From Lacisediminihabitans sp. (lineage in GTDB: Bacteria; Actinomycetota; Actinomycetes; Actinomycetales; Microbacteriaceae), in NCBI GenBank assembly GCA_025362355.1, contig JANYGT010000098.1, forward strand, positions 1 to 33,741: 33,741 nucleotides of DNA, written 5' to 3'. The notes beneath the pieces are model-generated. The model was given only the letters and a program-made list of their open reading frames with translations, ran no database searches and was not told the origin of the DNA. Shown here one piece after another: positions 1 through 8,674 of this stretch (position 1 is its first letter; every line of letters starts with the position of its first letter). The position numbers and the translations under genes are program-made.

Positions 1-2
1 CG

Positions 3-911
3 ACCATCACCCGCACCCGAACCCGGACCCCGGCGGCCAAGCCACGGCTCGATCGCTCTGGCGACCTCGTGAAGGGGATCGGCGACCGTACGAGCTACCT
101 CTCTACAGCGCTTCTGCTTCTCGGAGCGCTGTACTGCCTGCTGCCGCTCGCCTGGGTGCTCATCGCCTCCACCAAATCGGGCGGCGAGCTCTTCAACACG
201 AATACCTTCGTGCCGAGCGGCCACCTCTTCGACAACATCGCGCAGCTGACCGCCTACCGGGGCGGACTCTACTGGCGATGGATGCTCAACACGGCACTCT
301 ATGCCGGTGTCGGCGCGCTCCTGTCGACGGTGGTCTCCTCGCTCGCCGGGTATGCGCTCGCGAAATACTCCTTCGCCGGCAAGGGAGCCACCTTCACGAT
401 CCTGCTCGCCGGCGTGCTCGTTCCCGGCGTGATCCTCGCCATCCCGCAGTACTTCCTTCTCGCCCAGTTCGGGCTCACCAACAGCTACTGGGCGGTGCTG
501 CTCCCGCAGATCATCAGCCCCTACGGCATCTACCTCGCCCGCATCTACGCCGCGGCATCCGTGCCGAACGACGTGATCGAAGCCGCGCGCACCGACGGCG
601 CCGGGGACTTCTACATCTTCTATCGCATCGCGACGCCGATGATGATGCCGGGGCTCGTGACGATCTTCCTTTTCCAGTTCGTCGGCATCTGGAACAACTT
701 CATATTGCCGTACATCATGCTCGGCGACGACAGGCTCTTCCCCATCACGGTCGGCCTGAGCGGGCTGCTCAACCAGGGGTCGACCGTTCCGGCGCTCTAC
801 TCGCTGGTGATCACCGGTGCGCTGCTGTCGATCATCCCGCTCATCGTGCTCTTCCTCGGTCTTCAGCGATTCTGGAAGGTCGATCTCGGTGCCGGAGCGG
901 TCAAGGCCTGA
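3..911 (+). CDS. Carbohydrate ABC transporter permease, MalG type (probably 5'-truncated by window)
   Basis: Inner-membrane permease of a CUT1-type sugar ABC importer. It would pair with a MalF-type permease, a lipid-anchored binding protein and an ATPase, none of which is in the window. The protein has about six hydrophobic segments, starting with the TALLLLGALYCLLP helix. The cytoplasmic loop that docks the ATPase is visible as EAARTDGAGDFYIFYRIATP, the EAA motif of this family. The ORF track starts at GTG 69, but that codon has no ribosome binding site. The frame stays open to the first bases and reads a polar, Thr/Arg-rich tail typical of MalG proteins, so the true start is probably upstream of the window. 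The LacI gene 42 bp downstream is a likely local regulator. The transported sugar cannot be told from the sequence. Confidence 0.9.
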   Translation, partial: TITRTRTRTPAAKPRLDRSGDLVKGIGDRTSYLSTALLLLGALYCLLPLAWVLIASTKSGGELFNTNTFVPSGHLFDNIAQLTAYRGGLYWRWMLNTALYAGVGALLSTVVSSLAGYALAKYSFAGKGATFTILLAGVLVPGVILAIPQYFLLAQFGLTNSYWAVLLPQIISPYGIYLARIYAAASVPNDVIEAARTDGAGDFYIFYRIATPMMMPGLVTIFLFQFVGIWNNFILPYIMLGDDRLFPITVGLSGLLNQGSTVPALYSLVITGALLSIIPLIVLFLGLQRFWKVDLGAGAVKA

Positions 912-940
912 CGACTCGCAGCCCGGTACGTCCCGGGCAA

Positions 941-953
941 TAGAATTCTGCAA
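941..953 (+). promoter_or_regulatory. Leaderless -10 element for the lacI-type gene, with inverted repeat just upstream
   Basis: TAGAAT lies 7 nt before ATG 954, so transcription would begin at or next to the start codon. No Shine-Dalgarno sequence precedes the ATG. A perfect inverted repeat GCCCGG-N6-CCGGGC lies at 921-938, where a -35 region or operator would sit, and could be an autoregulatory site or an RNA hairpin. No good -35 hexamer is visible. Confidence 0.5.
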
Positions 954-1967
954 ATGAGCACCCCCGACGCGAAGCGACCCACGATCCGGGATGTCGCACT
1001 GGTCGCCGGAGTCTCGCGAGGCACCGTCTCCCGGGTGCTCACCGGTGCGAAGTGGGTGAGCCCGGCGTCCCGGGCCGCGGTCGAGGCCGCCATCAAGAAG
1101 ACACGCTACCGGGTCAATCCGCACGCCCGAAACCTGGCGACCAGCCGCTCGAATTCGGTCGCGTTCCTGCTCACCGAATCGCAGCAGCTGCTGTTCGAGG
1201 ATCCGAACTTCTCGATGCTCGTCAGAGGCACGGCTCAGGCGCTCGCCGCGAAAGACATCTCGCTCGTGCTCATCATCGCCGGAAGCCCGGCCGAGCAGGC
1301 CCGCGCGACCGACTACATCACCGCCGGGCACGTCGACGGGGTGCTGCTGGCGTTCTCATCGCACTACGGAAACACGCTGATCGAGAGCCTGCTGACGGCC
1401 GGGATCCCGATGGTCGCCTGCGGGCAGCCGCTCGGCTTCGAGGGTCGCCTCGGCTGCGTCTCTGCGGACGACGTCGCGGGCGCCCGCAAAATGGTCGAGT
1501 ACCTGCAGAAGAAGGGTCGGAAGAAGATCGCGATCATCGCCGGCCCGGAAGACACCCCCGGCGGCGTCGGTCGCCTGGCCGGGTATCGGGCGGCACTCGG
1601 TGCCGCGTTCGACCCCGGGATGGTCGTGCACGGCGACTACAGCCGCGCCAGCGGGGTGAACGGTATGACCGCGCTGCTCGCAGCGCATCCGGAGCTCGAC
1701 GCCGTGTTCGCCGCCAATGACGTGATGGCCGCCGGCGCCATCAGCGTGCTGCAGGCTTCTGGGCGACGGGTTCCGGAGGACGTGGCCGTCGGCGGATTCG
1801 ATGACTCGGCGATCGCGTCATCCACCACTCCGACGCTCACGACGATGCGGCAGCCCTTCGACCGGATCAGCTCCGAGATGGTGCGGATGCTGCTCGAGTC
1901 GATCGGCGGCGAGCAACCGGCGACGATCACCCTGCCGACGAAGCTCATCGAGCGCGAGTCGACGTAG
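954..1967 (+). CDS. LacI-family transcriptional regulator
   Basis: DNA-binding repressor of the LacI/GalR family, 337 aa, the usual full length. Residues about 8-60 form the helix-turn-helix and hinge (TIRDVALVAGVSRGTVSRVL, then NPHARNLATSRS). The rest is a periplasmic-binding-protein-like effector domain with the expected GPEDTPGGVGRLAGY, FAANDVMAAGA and GGFDDSAIAS segments. It follows the sugar permease on the same strand but has its own probable leaderless promoter. By family knowledge it probably represses the adjacent sugar uptake operon and releases DNA on binding a sugar; the ligand is not predictable. Confident in the family, not in the target. Confidence 0.93.
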   Translation: MSTPDAKRPTIRDVALVAGVSRGTVSRVLTGAKWVSPASRAAVEAAIKKTRYRVNPHARNLATSRSNSVAFLLTESQQLLFEDPNFSMLVRGTAQALAAKDISLVLIIAGSPAEQARATDYITAGHVDGVLLAFSSHYGNTLIESLLTAGIPMVACGQPLGFEGRLGCVSADDVAGARKMVEYLQKKGRKKIAIIAGPEDTPGGVGRLAGYRAALGAAFDPGMVVHGDYSRASGVNGMTALLAAHPELDAVFAANDVMAAGAISVLQASGRRVPEDVAVGGFDDSAIASSTTPTLTTMRQPFDRISSEMVRMLLESIGGEQPATITLPTKLIEREST

Positions 1968-2006
1968 CGGACATCGGTCCGCAGCAACCATCGCGGTGGT
2001 CGAGGC

Positions 2007-3248
2007 TCAGCCCGGCCCGATCGCCTCCACGATCGGGCGGAACTTCATCCGCGTCTCGAGCAGTTCGCGCTGGGGCACCGACTCGGCGACGATCCCGGCG
2101 CCGGCGAAGGCCGTGATGACGGGCGGTGAGAGGTGTGGCGTCCGCACCTGGGCGCTGCGGAGTGCGACCGCCCACTCGCCGTCGCCATCCGCTCCGAGCC
2201 AGCCGACGGGGCCCGCGTAGCGACCACGGTCGAAGGGCTCGAGTTCGGCGATCACCTCGAGCGCCTTCGCGGTGGGGGTGCCGGCGACGGCGGCGGTCGG
2301 ATGCAGCGCCCGCACGAGATCGAGGGAGGTCGAGCCATCCGTCAGCTCTCCCTCTATATCGCTCGCGAGGTGCCAGAGGTTCGGCAGCTTGAGGGTGAAC
2401 GGCATCTCGCTCGCGGTGACATCCGCGCTGTGGAGCCGCAGGGATGCGAGCACGTTCTGCACGGCGAACTGGTGCTCGTCCTGGTCTTTGGCCGAGGTGG
2501 CGAGGGCCGTCGCCGCGGCCTGGTCGGACTCGGCGTCCGTTCCGCGGGCGGCACTCCCGGCGAGAACGCGGGCGGTGACCGAACCGCGGTCGACGGTCAC
2601 GAGGGTCTCCGGACTCGCGCCGAGGAAGCCGTCGACGCAGAAGGTCCAGCAGTCCGGGTACCGGGTCGCGAGGCTGTCGATGATGCGACGGATGTCGGCT
2701 CCCGCCGGCAGCGTCGCCGTCGCGTCGCGGGCGAGCACGACCTTGCTCAGCTCGTGGTGCTGGATGCGGGAGACCGCCGTCGCGACCGCGGCGACGTACC
2801 CCGCCCGGTCGAGACTTCCCTGGTCGAGCACCACCGAGAACGGCTCGCCGAGCGGCGTGGCCGGGGGCAGCCCGGCGAAGGTGCTGTCGACGGTCGTCAC
2901 CCAGCAGCGGTCGTGATCCCGTCCGATGATCACGGAGGGCACGATGAGCACGCTCTTCTCCGCCGAGTGGTCGCTGAACGCGAAGCTGCCGAGGGCGATG
3001 AGGCCGGTTCCGGTGCGGGCAAGCGGGTCGGTGATCGTGGCAGCCGATACGACCGACAGCCAGGTCGCCGCGGCATCCGCGAACCGATCGGGTCCGGTGA
3101 ACTCGAGCCTCAGCGCCTCGCCGAGTCCGACGAGTCCGAAGCCGCGCCGTGACCACAGAAGCGGATGCTCCCGGTCGAGCAACGGCACCAGCGCGCCGGG
3201 GTCCGCCGTCTCGGTCGTCACGACTTTCAGCGCGGGAAATTCTGGCAC
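2007..3248 (-). CDS. menF: Isochorismate synthase MenF
   Basis: Converts chorismate to isochorismate, the entry step of menaquinone (and sometimes siderophore) synthesis, in the cytoplasm. The 413-aa protein belongs to the chorismate-binding (MST) family. The C-terminal half carries the family signatures: FLGASPETLVTV, RVLAGSAARGTD, the KDQDEHQFAV segment, LHPTAAVAGTP and a closing GPVGWLG. Start is GTG 3248, with a TAGTCT box 6 nt upstream and no ribosome binding site, so probably leaderless. It is divergent from menG across 68 bp. With menG and the polyprenyl synthase next door, a menaquinone role is favoured over a siderophore role. Anthranilate or aminodeoxychorismate synthase is less likely given the context and the isochorismate-synthase-like sequence. 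Confidence 0.93.
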   Translation of the reverse strand: MPEFPALKVVTTETADPGALVPLLDREHPLLWSRRGFGLVGLGEALRLEFTGPDRFADAAATWLSVVSAATITDPLARTGTGLIALGSFAFSDHSAEKSVLIVPSVIIGRDHDRCWVTTVDSTFAGLPPATPLGEPFSVVLDQGSLDRAGYVAAVATAVSRIQHHELSKVVLARDATATLPAGADIRRIIDSLATRYPDCWTFCVDGFLGASPETLVTVDRGSVTARVLAGSAARGTDAESDQAAATALATSAKDQDEHQFAVQNVLASLRLHSADVTASEMPFTLKLPNLWHLASDIEGELTDGSTSLDLVRALHPTAAVAGTPTAKALEVIAELEPFDRGRYAGPVGWLGADGDGEWAVALRSAQVRTPHLSPPVITAFAGAGIVAESVPQRELLETRMKFRPIVEAIGPG

Positions 3249-3260
3249 TCATCCAGACTA
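3249..3260 (-). promoter_or_regulatory. Leaderless -10 element for menF
   Basis: On the minus strand TAGTCT ends 6 nt before the GTG start of menF, with no Shine-Dalgarno sequence between. It mirrors the menG element 45 bp away in the divergent intergenic region. No convincing -35 hexamer is seen at 16-18 nt spacing. Confidence 0.5.
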
Positions 3261-3304
3261 TCCGTGCCGCCGTCAAGGCCCGTCGGCATACAGCAACGCT
3301 CAAC

Positions 3305-3316
3305 TAGACTTGTCGG
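3305..3316 (+). promoter_or_regulatory. Leaderless -10 element for menG
   Basis: TAGACT is followed by 6 nt and then GTG 3317. This spacing puts the transcription start on the initiation codon. No ribosome binding site is present. Confidence 0.5.
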
Positions 3317-4114
3317 GTGGCGACAGCAGACCTGGAAAAGCAACCCGATGAGGTTGCGGCGATGTTCGACGAGGTCGCAAAGCACTACGACCGCACGAAC
3401 GGTGTGCTGTCGATGGGTAACTCGCTCATCTGGCGCATCGCGACGGTGAAGGCCGTCGCCCCGAAAGCCGGCGAGAAGATCCTCGACCTCGCCGCCGGCA
3501 CCGGCACGAGTTCCGTCGCACTCGCCAAGACCGGAGCGGATGTCACGGCCGCCGACTTCTCCGCCGGAATGATCGCGGTGGGCCGCCGTAAGCATCCCGG
3601 ATTCACCTTCGTCGAGGCCGACGCGATGGCACTCCCCTTCGCCGACGACGAGTTCGACGCGGTGACCATCTCGTTCGGCCTCCGCAACGTCGAAGACCCG
3701 AAGAAGGCGCTGTCCGAGATGTTCCGGGTGCTGAAGCCCGGCGGTCGGCTGGTCGTCTGCGAGTTCTCCAAGCCGCCGCGGGCGCTCTTCCGAGCCGGCT
3801 ACAACGCTTACATGCGCTACATCATGCCGGCGGTCGTAGACGCCACAAGCTCGAACCCCGAGGCGTACACCTACCTCGCCGACTCCATCCGCGAATGGCC
3901 CGACCAGGTGACCCTCAGCCAGTGGATCCGCGGGGCCGGGTTCACCCGCGTCGCCTACCGCAACCTCACCGTCGGGGTCGTCGCGCTGCACCGCGGCCAC
4001 AAGCCGGCACGCCTGTCGGCCAAGCGCGCAGCCCGCAAGCGCGTCGTGACGGAGACCATCGAACGGGATTCCGTCGACATCCCTCCCACTGAGCCCGAGG
4101 CTACGAAGTCCTAG
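3317..4114 (+). CDS. menG: Demethylmenaquinone methyltransferase MenG (UbiE family)
   Basis: SAM-dependent C-methyltransferase that converts demethylmenaquinone to menaquinone, the last step of the pathway, at the membrane surface. The class I methyltransferase glycine motif is ILDLAAGTGTSS (about residue 55). The UbiE/MenG signature follows: DAMALPFADDEFDAV, then FGLRNVEDPKKAL and RVLKPGGRLVV. At 265 aa it is slightly longer than typical because of a basic C-terminal tail after VALHRGHK. GTG 3317 is chosen because of the leaderless -10 box and because homologues start close to this point. It is followed closely by a polyprenyl diphosphate synthase that would make the menaquinone side chain. 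Confidence 0.94.
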   Translation: MATADLEKQPDEVAAMFDEVAKHYDRTNGVLSMGNSLIWRIATVKAVAPKAGEKILDLAAGTGTSSVALAKTGADVTAADFSAGMIAVGRRKHPGFTFVEADAMALPFADDEFDAVTISFGLRNVEDPKKALSEMFRVLKPGGRLVVCEFSKPPRALFRAGYNAYMRYIMPAVVDATSSNPEAYTYLADSIREWPDQVTLSQWIRGAGFTRVAYRNLTVGVVALHRGHKPARLSAKRAARKRVVTETIERDSVDIPPTEPEATKS

Positions 4115-4162
4115 TACTTCGTCACAGTGCGAATCGATACGAGCGAACGGTTAGGTGAGACA

Positions 4163-5251
4163 GTGACCCCGAGCATGCCGCTCGCTCGCCGCAGCACCCT
4201 GAACTCGGCTCTCGGTCTCGGCGACAAGCTCTTCTCAACCCCGAGCGAGCGCCGTTTCGCCGCCGCGATCGAGGCCGGACTCGATGCGGTCGAGGTCGGC
4301 CTGTTCAACGAGATGACCTTCGCCGACCAGCTCGCCGACGTGACGACACGCTACCTGCTGCAGGCGGGCGGAAAGCGCATCCGCCCGACGCTCGCACTCC
4401 TCACCGCACAGCTGGGCGACGGCGGGAACGACGCGGTCGTGAAGGCCGCGGAATCCCTCGAGATCACCCATCTCGCCTCCCTCTACCACGACGACGTGAT
4501 GGACGAGGCGAGCATGCGCCGCGGGGTTCCCACCGCGCAGAACGTCTGGGGCAACTCGGTCGCGATCCTCACCGGCGACCTGCTCTTCGCCCGGGCTTCC
4601 AAGCTGATGGCGAGCCTCGGCGAGGGTGCGATCCAGCTGCAGGCCGACACCTTCGAGCGACTGTGCCTCGGCCAGCTGCGCGAGACGATGGGACCACGGG
4701 ACGACGAGGATCCGATCGCGCACTACATCCAGGTGCTCGCCGACAAGACCGGGTCGCTGATCGCGGCCGCCGGCCAGATGGGGATCATCTTCAGCAACGC
4801 GCCGGCCGAATACCGCGCACCGGTCATGGTCTTCGGCGAGAAGGTCGGTATCGCCTTCCAGCTCATTGACGACGTCATCGACCTCGCCGCTCAACAGGAG
4901 CAGACGGGCAAAACCCCCGGCACCGACCTGCGCTCGGGAGTCTCGACGCTTCCGCTGCTCTATCTGCGCGATCTCGCGAAGACGGATCCGGATGCCGCCG
5001 ACCTGCTCACCCGCATCGAACGGGACGTGAACGCCGCGCACTACGGCGACGCCGAGAACGGCGCTACCGACGAAGAGGATCTCGCCGCGGCCATCGCGGA
5101 GCTCCGCGACCACGAGGTAACGAAGCGCACGCTCGACGAGGCGCGCCAGTGGGCCCGCGAAGCGGTCGAAGCGCTCGCCCCCCTACCCGACGGCCCGGTC
5201 AAGAAGGCCATGACCCGCTTCGCCGAATCGATCGTCGAACGAAGCGCCTGA
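4163..5251 (+). CDS. Long-chain polyprenyl diphosphate synthase (menaquinone side chain)
   Basis: All-trans prenyltransferase that condenses isopentenyl diphosphate onto an allylic primer to make the menaquinone side-chain precursor. Both aspartate-rich motifs are present: YHDDVMDEASMRRG (first, metal and allylic substrate) and QLIDDVIDLAAQ (second). GGKRIRPTLAL is the conserved IPP-binding segment. The ORF track starts at GTG 4127. GTG 4163 is preferred because AGGTGAG lies 5-8 nt upstream, whereas nothing resembling a ribosome binding site precedes 4127; this gives 362 aa. It lies 48 bp after menG, supporting one menaquinone operon. Chain length cannot be read with certainty; hepta- to nonaprenyl would be usual for actinobacteria. 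Confidence 0.92.
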   Translation: MTPSMPLARRSTLNSALGLGDKLFSTPSERRFAAAIEAGLDAVEVGLFNEMTFADQLADVTTRYLLQAGGKRIRPTLALLTAQLGDGGNDAVVKAAESLEITHLASLYHDDVMDEASMRRGVPTAQNVWGNSVAILTGDLLFARASKLMASLGEGAIQLQADTFERLCLGQLRETMGPRDDEDPIAHYIQVLADKTGSLIAAAGQMGIIFSNAPAEYRAPVMVFGEKVGIAFQLIDDVIDLAAQQEQTGKTPGTDLRSGVSTLPLLYLRDLAKTDPDAADLLTRIERDVNAAHYGDAENGATDEEDLAAAIAELRDHEVTKRTLDEARQWAREAVEALAPLPDGPVKKAMTRFAESIVERSA

Positions 5252-5299
5252 AGCACTGAGCGGGTCGGAGAAGCTCCGGCCTCACCTGGAGGAATCACT

Positions 5300-6655
5300 G
5301 TGTCGAAATTGAGACTGGCCATCGTCGGGGCGGGTCCTGCGGGAATCTACGCCGCAGACATCCTGCTGAAGGCGGAGAAGCACTTCGACGTCTCGATCGA
5401 CCTCTTCGAGCAGCTCCCCGCTCCCTACGGTCTCGTGCGCTACGGTGTCGCGCCCGATCATCCGCGCATCAAGGGCATCATCACGGCGCTGCGTGACGTG
5501 CTCGACTCCGGCCAGATCCGCTTCTTCGGCAACGTGCTCTATGGTCGCGACATCACCCTCGACGACCTGAAGACGCACTACAACGCCGTGATCTTCTCGA
5601 CCGGGGCGATCCGGGATGCAGCACTCGACATCCCCGGCATCCACCTCGACGGCAGCTACGGCGCCGCAGACTTCGTCAGCTGGTACGACGGACACCCCGA
5701 TGTGCCGCGCGAGTGGCCGCTGACTGCCGAGAGCGTCGCCGTCATCGGCAACGGGAACGTCGCGCTCGACGTCGCCCGCATCCTCTCCAAGCACGCGGAT
5801 GACCTGCTGCCGACCGAGATCCCCGACAACGTCTACAGCGCGCTCGCGGCGTCACCGGTGACCGACGTGCACGTCTTCGGGCGACGCGGACCGGCGCAGG
5901 TGAAGTTCTCCCCGCTGGAGCTGCGAGAGCTCGGCGAGCTTCGCGACGTCGACATGATCCTCTACGAGGAGGACTTCGACTACGACGAGGCGTCGAAGGC
6001 GGCGATCGCCGCGAACAAACAGGTCATGGTCATCGACAAGGTGCTCACCCAGTGGCGCACGCGGGAGACCGGCTCGGCCTCACGGCGGCTGCACCTGCAC
6101 TTCTACGCGAATCCGATCGAGGTCGTCGGAAGCGGCGGTTCCGTCTCGGCGCTCCGCTACGAGCGGATGGTCCCGGATGCCGCGGGTGGCGTCACCGGCA
6201 CCGGCGAGATCCGCGAGGTCCCCATCCAAGCGATCTACCGCGCGGTCGGCTACTTCGGTTCGCCGCTCGACGAGATCCCGTTCGACGACCGCCGCGGCGT
6301 CATCCCGAACCGCGAGGGCCAGGTGCTGAGCGACGCGGGATCCGAGCAGCTGCACGGCGTGTACGCGACCGGCTGGATCAAGCGTGGCCCGGTCGGGCTC
6401 ATCGGCCACACCAAGAGCGACGCGATGGAGACCATCCGCAACCTGATGAACGACGAGGCGAGCTGGTGGATGCCGTCATCCCCCGACGAGGCGTCCATCG
6501 TCGAGCTTCTCGACTCGCGCAACGTGAAGTACACGAACCTCGACGGCTGGCACCGTCTCGACGAGCACGAGCTCTCGCTCGGCGCGCCGGTCGGACGCAC
6601 CCGCATCAAGGTCGTTCCACGCGACGAGATGGTCAGGGTGTCGCGGGCGGAGTGA
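5300..6655 (+). CDS. fprA: Ferredoxin-NADP+ reductase, FprA / adrenodoxin-reductase type
   Basis: FAD enzyme that moves electrons between NADPH and ferredoxin. The 451-aa length matches mycobacterial FprA. The N-terminal FAD-binding motif is AIVGAGPAGIYAAD, followed by LFEQLPAPYGLVRYGVAPDH, diagnostic for this subfamily. The NADP-binding motif is VIGNGNVALDVARIL near residue 150. The C-terminal ATGWIKRGPVGLIGHTKSDA completes the family pattern. GTG 5300 has a good ribosome binding site (GGAGGAA, 6-7 nt spacing). It follows the polyprenyl synthase by 48 bp and ends overlapping the convergent GNAT gene by about 20 bp. It is distinct from the putidaredoxin-reductase-type protein at 24002. It could still serve as a second electron donor to ferredoxins in this cell. 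Confidence 0.93.
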   Translation: MSKLRLAIVGAGPAGIYAADILLKAEKHFDVSIDLFEQLPAPYGLVRYGVAPDHPRIKGIITALRDVLDSGQIRFFGNVLYGRDITLDDLKTHYNAVIFSTGAIRDAALDIPGIHLDGSYGAADFVSWYDGHPDVPREWPLTAESVAVIGNGNVALDVARILSKHADDLLPTEIPDNVYSALAASPVTDVHVFGRRGPAQVKFSPLELRELGELRDVDMILYEEDFDYDEASKAAIAANKQVMVIDKVLTQWRTRETGSASRRLHLHFYANPIEVVGSGGSVSALRYERMVPDAAGGVTGTGEIREVPIQAIYRAVGYFGSPLDEIPFDDRRGVIPNREGQVLSDAGSEQLHGVYATGWIKRGPVGLIGHTKSDAMETIRNLMNDEASWWMPSSPDEASIVELLDSRNVKYTNLDGWHRLDEHELSLGAPVGRTRIKVVPRDEMVRVSRAE

Positions 6656-7208
6656 CACCGGGTCGGATGGCGGAGTTCCATTCGCCGCGCAGCACCCCAT
6701 AGACGACGCTGTCGAAGCGCTCGCCCCGCACAGACCTTGCTTGGCGATAGCGGGCCTCCTCCGTGAAGCCGAGCTTCTGACCGATGCGGCACATGCCGAC
6801 GTTGCCCGACCAGGTCGAGAAATCCAGTCGCACCACGTCGGTGGTGGCGAACAGGTAGTCGGTCCAGAGCGCGAGGGCCTCGGTGCCGAGGCCACCCGAC
6901 CAGCTGGCCGGGTCGTAGAGCACGATGCCCATGCGACGCCAGTCGCTCTCCTCGGACTCGAAGTACCAGGAGACCGTGCCGAGCAGCGCATCGCTGTGGC
7001 CCGCGGCGATGACCAGTTGGCGGCGGGGCGTCGGCCAGTCGCCGCGGGCGACGCGCTGGGTGAGGCGGGCGGCCGCGACATCCGATTCCGTCTCGGTCGG
7101 TCTGCGAAAATAGGGGCCGTCCCAGTTTTGCCACTCGTGCCCTGGGTCGAGCCACCGACGGTAGATCGGGATGTCGTCGAGCCGCCAGTCGCGGAGGGTG
7201 ACGGTCAC
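6633..7208 (-). CDS. GNAT-family N-acetyltransferase
   Basis: Acetyl-CoA-dependent acyltransferase fold of unknown substrate, similar to RimJ/RimL-type GNATs. Visible elements are the N-terminal TLRDWRLDD strand, the SWYFESEESDWRRMGIVLYDP region, the acetyl-CoA pyrophosphate loop SGGLGTEAL, and the late NVGMCRIGQKLGFTEEARYR motif with the characteristic xKLGF. The ORF track begins at 7280 inside cls. GTG 7208 is preferred because it lies 2 nt after the cls stop codon and begins directly at the conserved VTLRDW. This gives 191 aa and suggests translational coupling to cls. Confidence 0.85.
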   Translation of the reverse strand: MTVTLRDWRLDDIPIYRRWLDPGHEWQNWDGPYFRRPTETESDVAAARLTQRVARGDWPTPRRQLVIAAGHSDALLGTVSWYFESEESDWRRMGIVLYDPASWSGGLGTEALALWTDYLFATTDVVRLDFSTWSGNVGMCRIGQKLGFTEEARYRQARSVRGERFDSVVYGVLRGEWNSAIRPGVTPPATP

Positions 7209-7210
7209 GG

Positions 7211-8674
7211 CTACTGAAGGGCGGCGGTCAGGCGCGCGATGTTGTCGAGCACCTTCGAGCGGAGTGGGCGTTTCAGCCATTCCTCGAGGAAGAGCTCGCG
7301 GCTGTCTTCACGGTTGGACTGCTCGACCTCGCGCATCCGTTCGACGGCATCCCGTCCGCGCATCATGATCGAGATCTCGTAGTCGAGGCTGAAGGAGCGC
7401 ATGTCCATGTTGCTCGAGCCGATCACCGCGACCTCGTCGTCGATGGTGATGTGCTTCGCGTGCAGGATCGTCGGAGATTCGTAAAGCCAGATTCGCACCC
7501 CGGCTCGCAAGAGCGCCTCGTAGTAGCTGCGCTGAGCGTGGTAGACGACGGCCTGGTCGGCCACGGCCGAGACGAACAGCTGAACGTCGAGCCCGCGATA
7601 GGCCGCCGTCGTGATGGCGTAGAGCATCGAATCGTCGGGCACGAAATACGGGGTCGTGATGATGACCTTCCGCTCCGCGCTGTACACAAGGGCGTTGAAG
7701 AGGCGCAGGTTGTTCTCGAGATCGAAACCGGGGCCGCTCGGCACCACCTGGGCATCCAGGGCGTGACGCAGCTTCGGACGCGTGTCGACGTAGGCCTCGC
7801 GCAGCAGCAGCTCGTTCGTCTCGCTGTACCAGTCGGTCACGAAGAGGGCGTTGATTCCGGCGACGACAGGGCCCTCGAAGCGCACCATGAAGTCTTTCCA
7901 CTCGAGCCCGCGGCGGATGTTTCCCCGTTTGTTGTAGCTGCGGTCGATCACGTTCTGCGACCCGGTGAACGCCTCTTCGCCATCGATCACGAGGATCTTG
8001 CGATGGTTGCGCAGATCTGGTCGCTGCATCTTCCCGCGCAGCGGCTGGATGGGGAGCATCACCTGCCACTTCGCGCCCATCTGGGTCAGCCGTCGCTTGG
8101 TGCGCCCGAAGTGCGGGGAGCGGAGACACGCGATGTGATCCATCAGCACCCGCACCGTCACCCCGCGCTTGATCGCCGCCTCGAGCGCGTCGAAGAACGG
8201 GGCCGTCGTGTCGTCGAGGGCGATGATGTAGAACTCGACGTGCACGTAGTGGGTTGCGGTGCCGATCGCGTCGGCCATCGCGGCGAGCGACTCGTCGTAT
8301 TCCGTGTAGAGCTCCGCCGTATTGCCGCCGGCGAGCGGCATCGACCCGAGGGTGCGGTTGAGCTCGACGATCGGGTTCAGCCAGGTCGGGAAGGTCGCGT
8401 CTTTGGTGACGAGATCCATCCCCTCCGTCGTCTCGAGGATGTACTCGTTGATCTCCCGCTGCTTCTCCCGCCGGCTCTTCGGCAGCCGCGTGCTGCCGAT
8501 CAGCAGGAACAGGATGATGCCGAGATACGGAATGAGGAAGATCGCGAGCAGCCAGGCGGTCGCCGTCTGCGGCTTTCGATTCTGCGGCACGTACACGACG
8601 GCCAGCACCCGGATGATCACGTCGACGACGATGACCGTCACCGCATAGACGGCACCGAGCGTGTTCGGATTCAC
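7211..8674 (-). CDS. cls: Cardiolipin synthase (phospholipase D family)
   Basis: Membrane enzyme that joins phospholipids to make cardiolipin. The 487-aa protein starts with two hydrophobic segments (about residues 5-60). It then has two phospholipase D active-site motifs: HRKILVIDGEEAFTGSQN (HxK...D) in the first half and HAKHITIDDEVAVIGSSNMD in the second. Both histidines and lysines are intact, so it should be active. Length and layout match bacterial ClsA-type enzymes. It overlaps the stop of yajQ by 4 nt and is followed at once by the GNAT gene, so yajQ-cls-GNAT probably form one transcript. Confidence 0.94.
   Translation of the reverse strand: MNPNTLGAVYAVTVIVVDVIIRVLAVVYVPQNRKPQTATAWLLAIFLIPYLGIILFLLIGSTRLPKSRREKQREINEYILETTEGMDLVTKDATFPTWLNPIVELNRTLGSMPLAGGNTAELYTEYDESLAAMADAIGTATHYVHVEFYIIALDDTTAPFFDALEAAIKRGVTVRVLMDHIACLRSPHFGRTKRRLTQMGAKWQVMLPIQPLRGKMQRPDLRNHRKILVIDGEEAFTGSQNVIDRSYNKRGNIRRGLEWKDFMVRFEGPVVAGINALFVTDWYSETNELLLREAYVDTRPKLRHALDAQVVPSGPGFDLENNLRLFNALVYSAERKVIITTPYFVPDDSMLYAITTAAYRGLDVQLFVSAVADQAVVYHAQRSYYEALLRAGVRIWLYESPTILHAKHITIDDEVAVIGSSNMDMRSFSLDYEISIMMRGRDAVERMREVEQSNREDSRELFLEEWLKRPLRSKVLDNIARLTAALQ

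Noticed and set aside
1945-3303. 452-aa minus-strand ORF overlapping menF
   Set aside because: Different frame of the same strand as menF with Arg/Pro-rich non-protein-like sequence; menF in the other frame has full family motifs.
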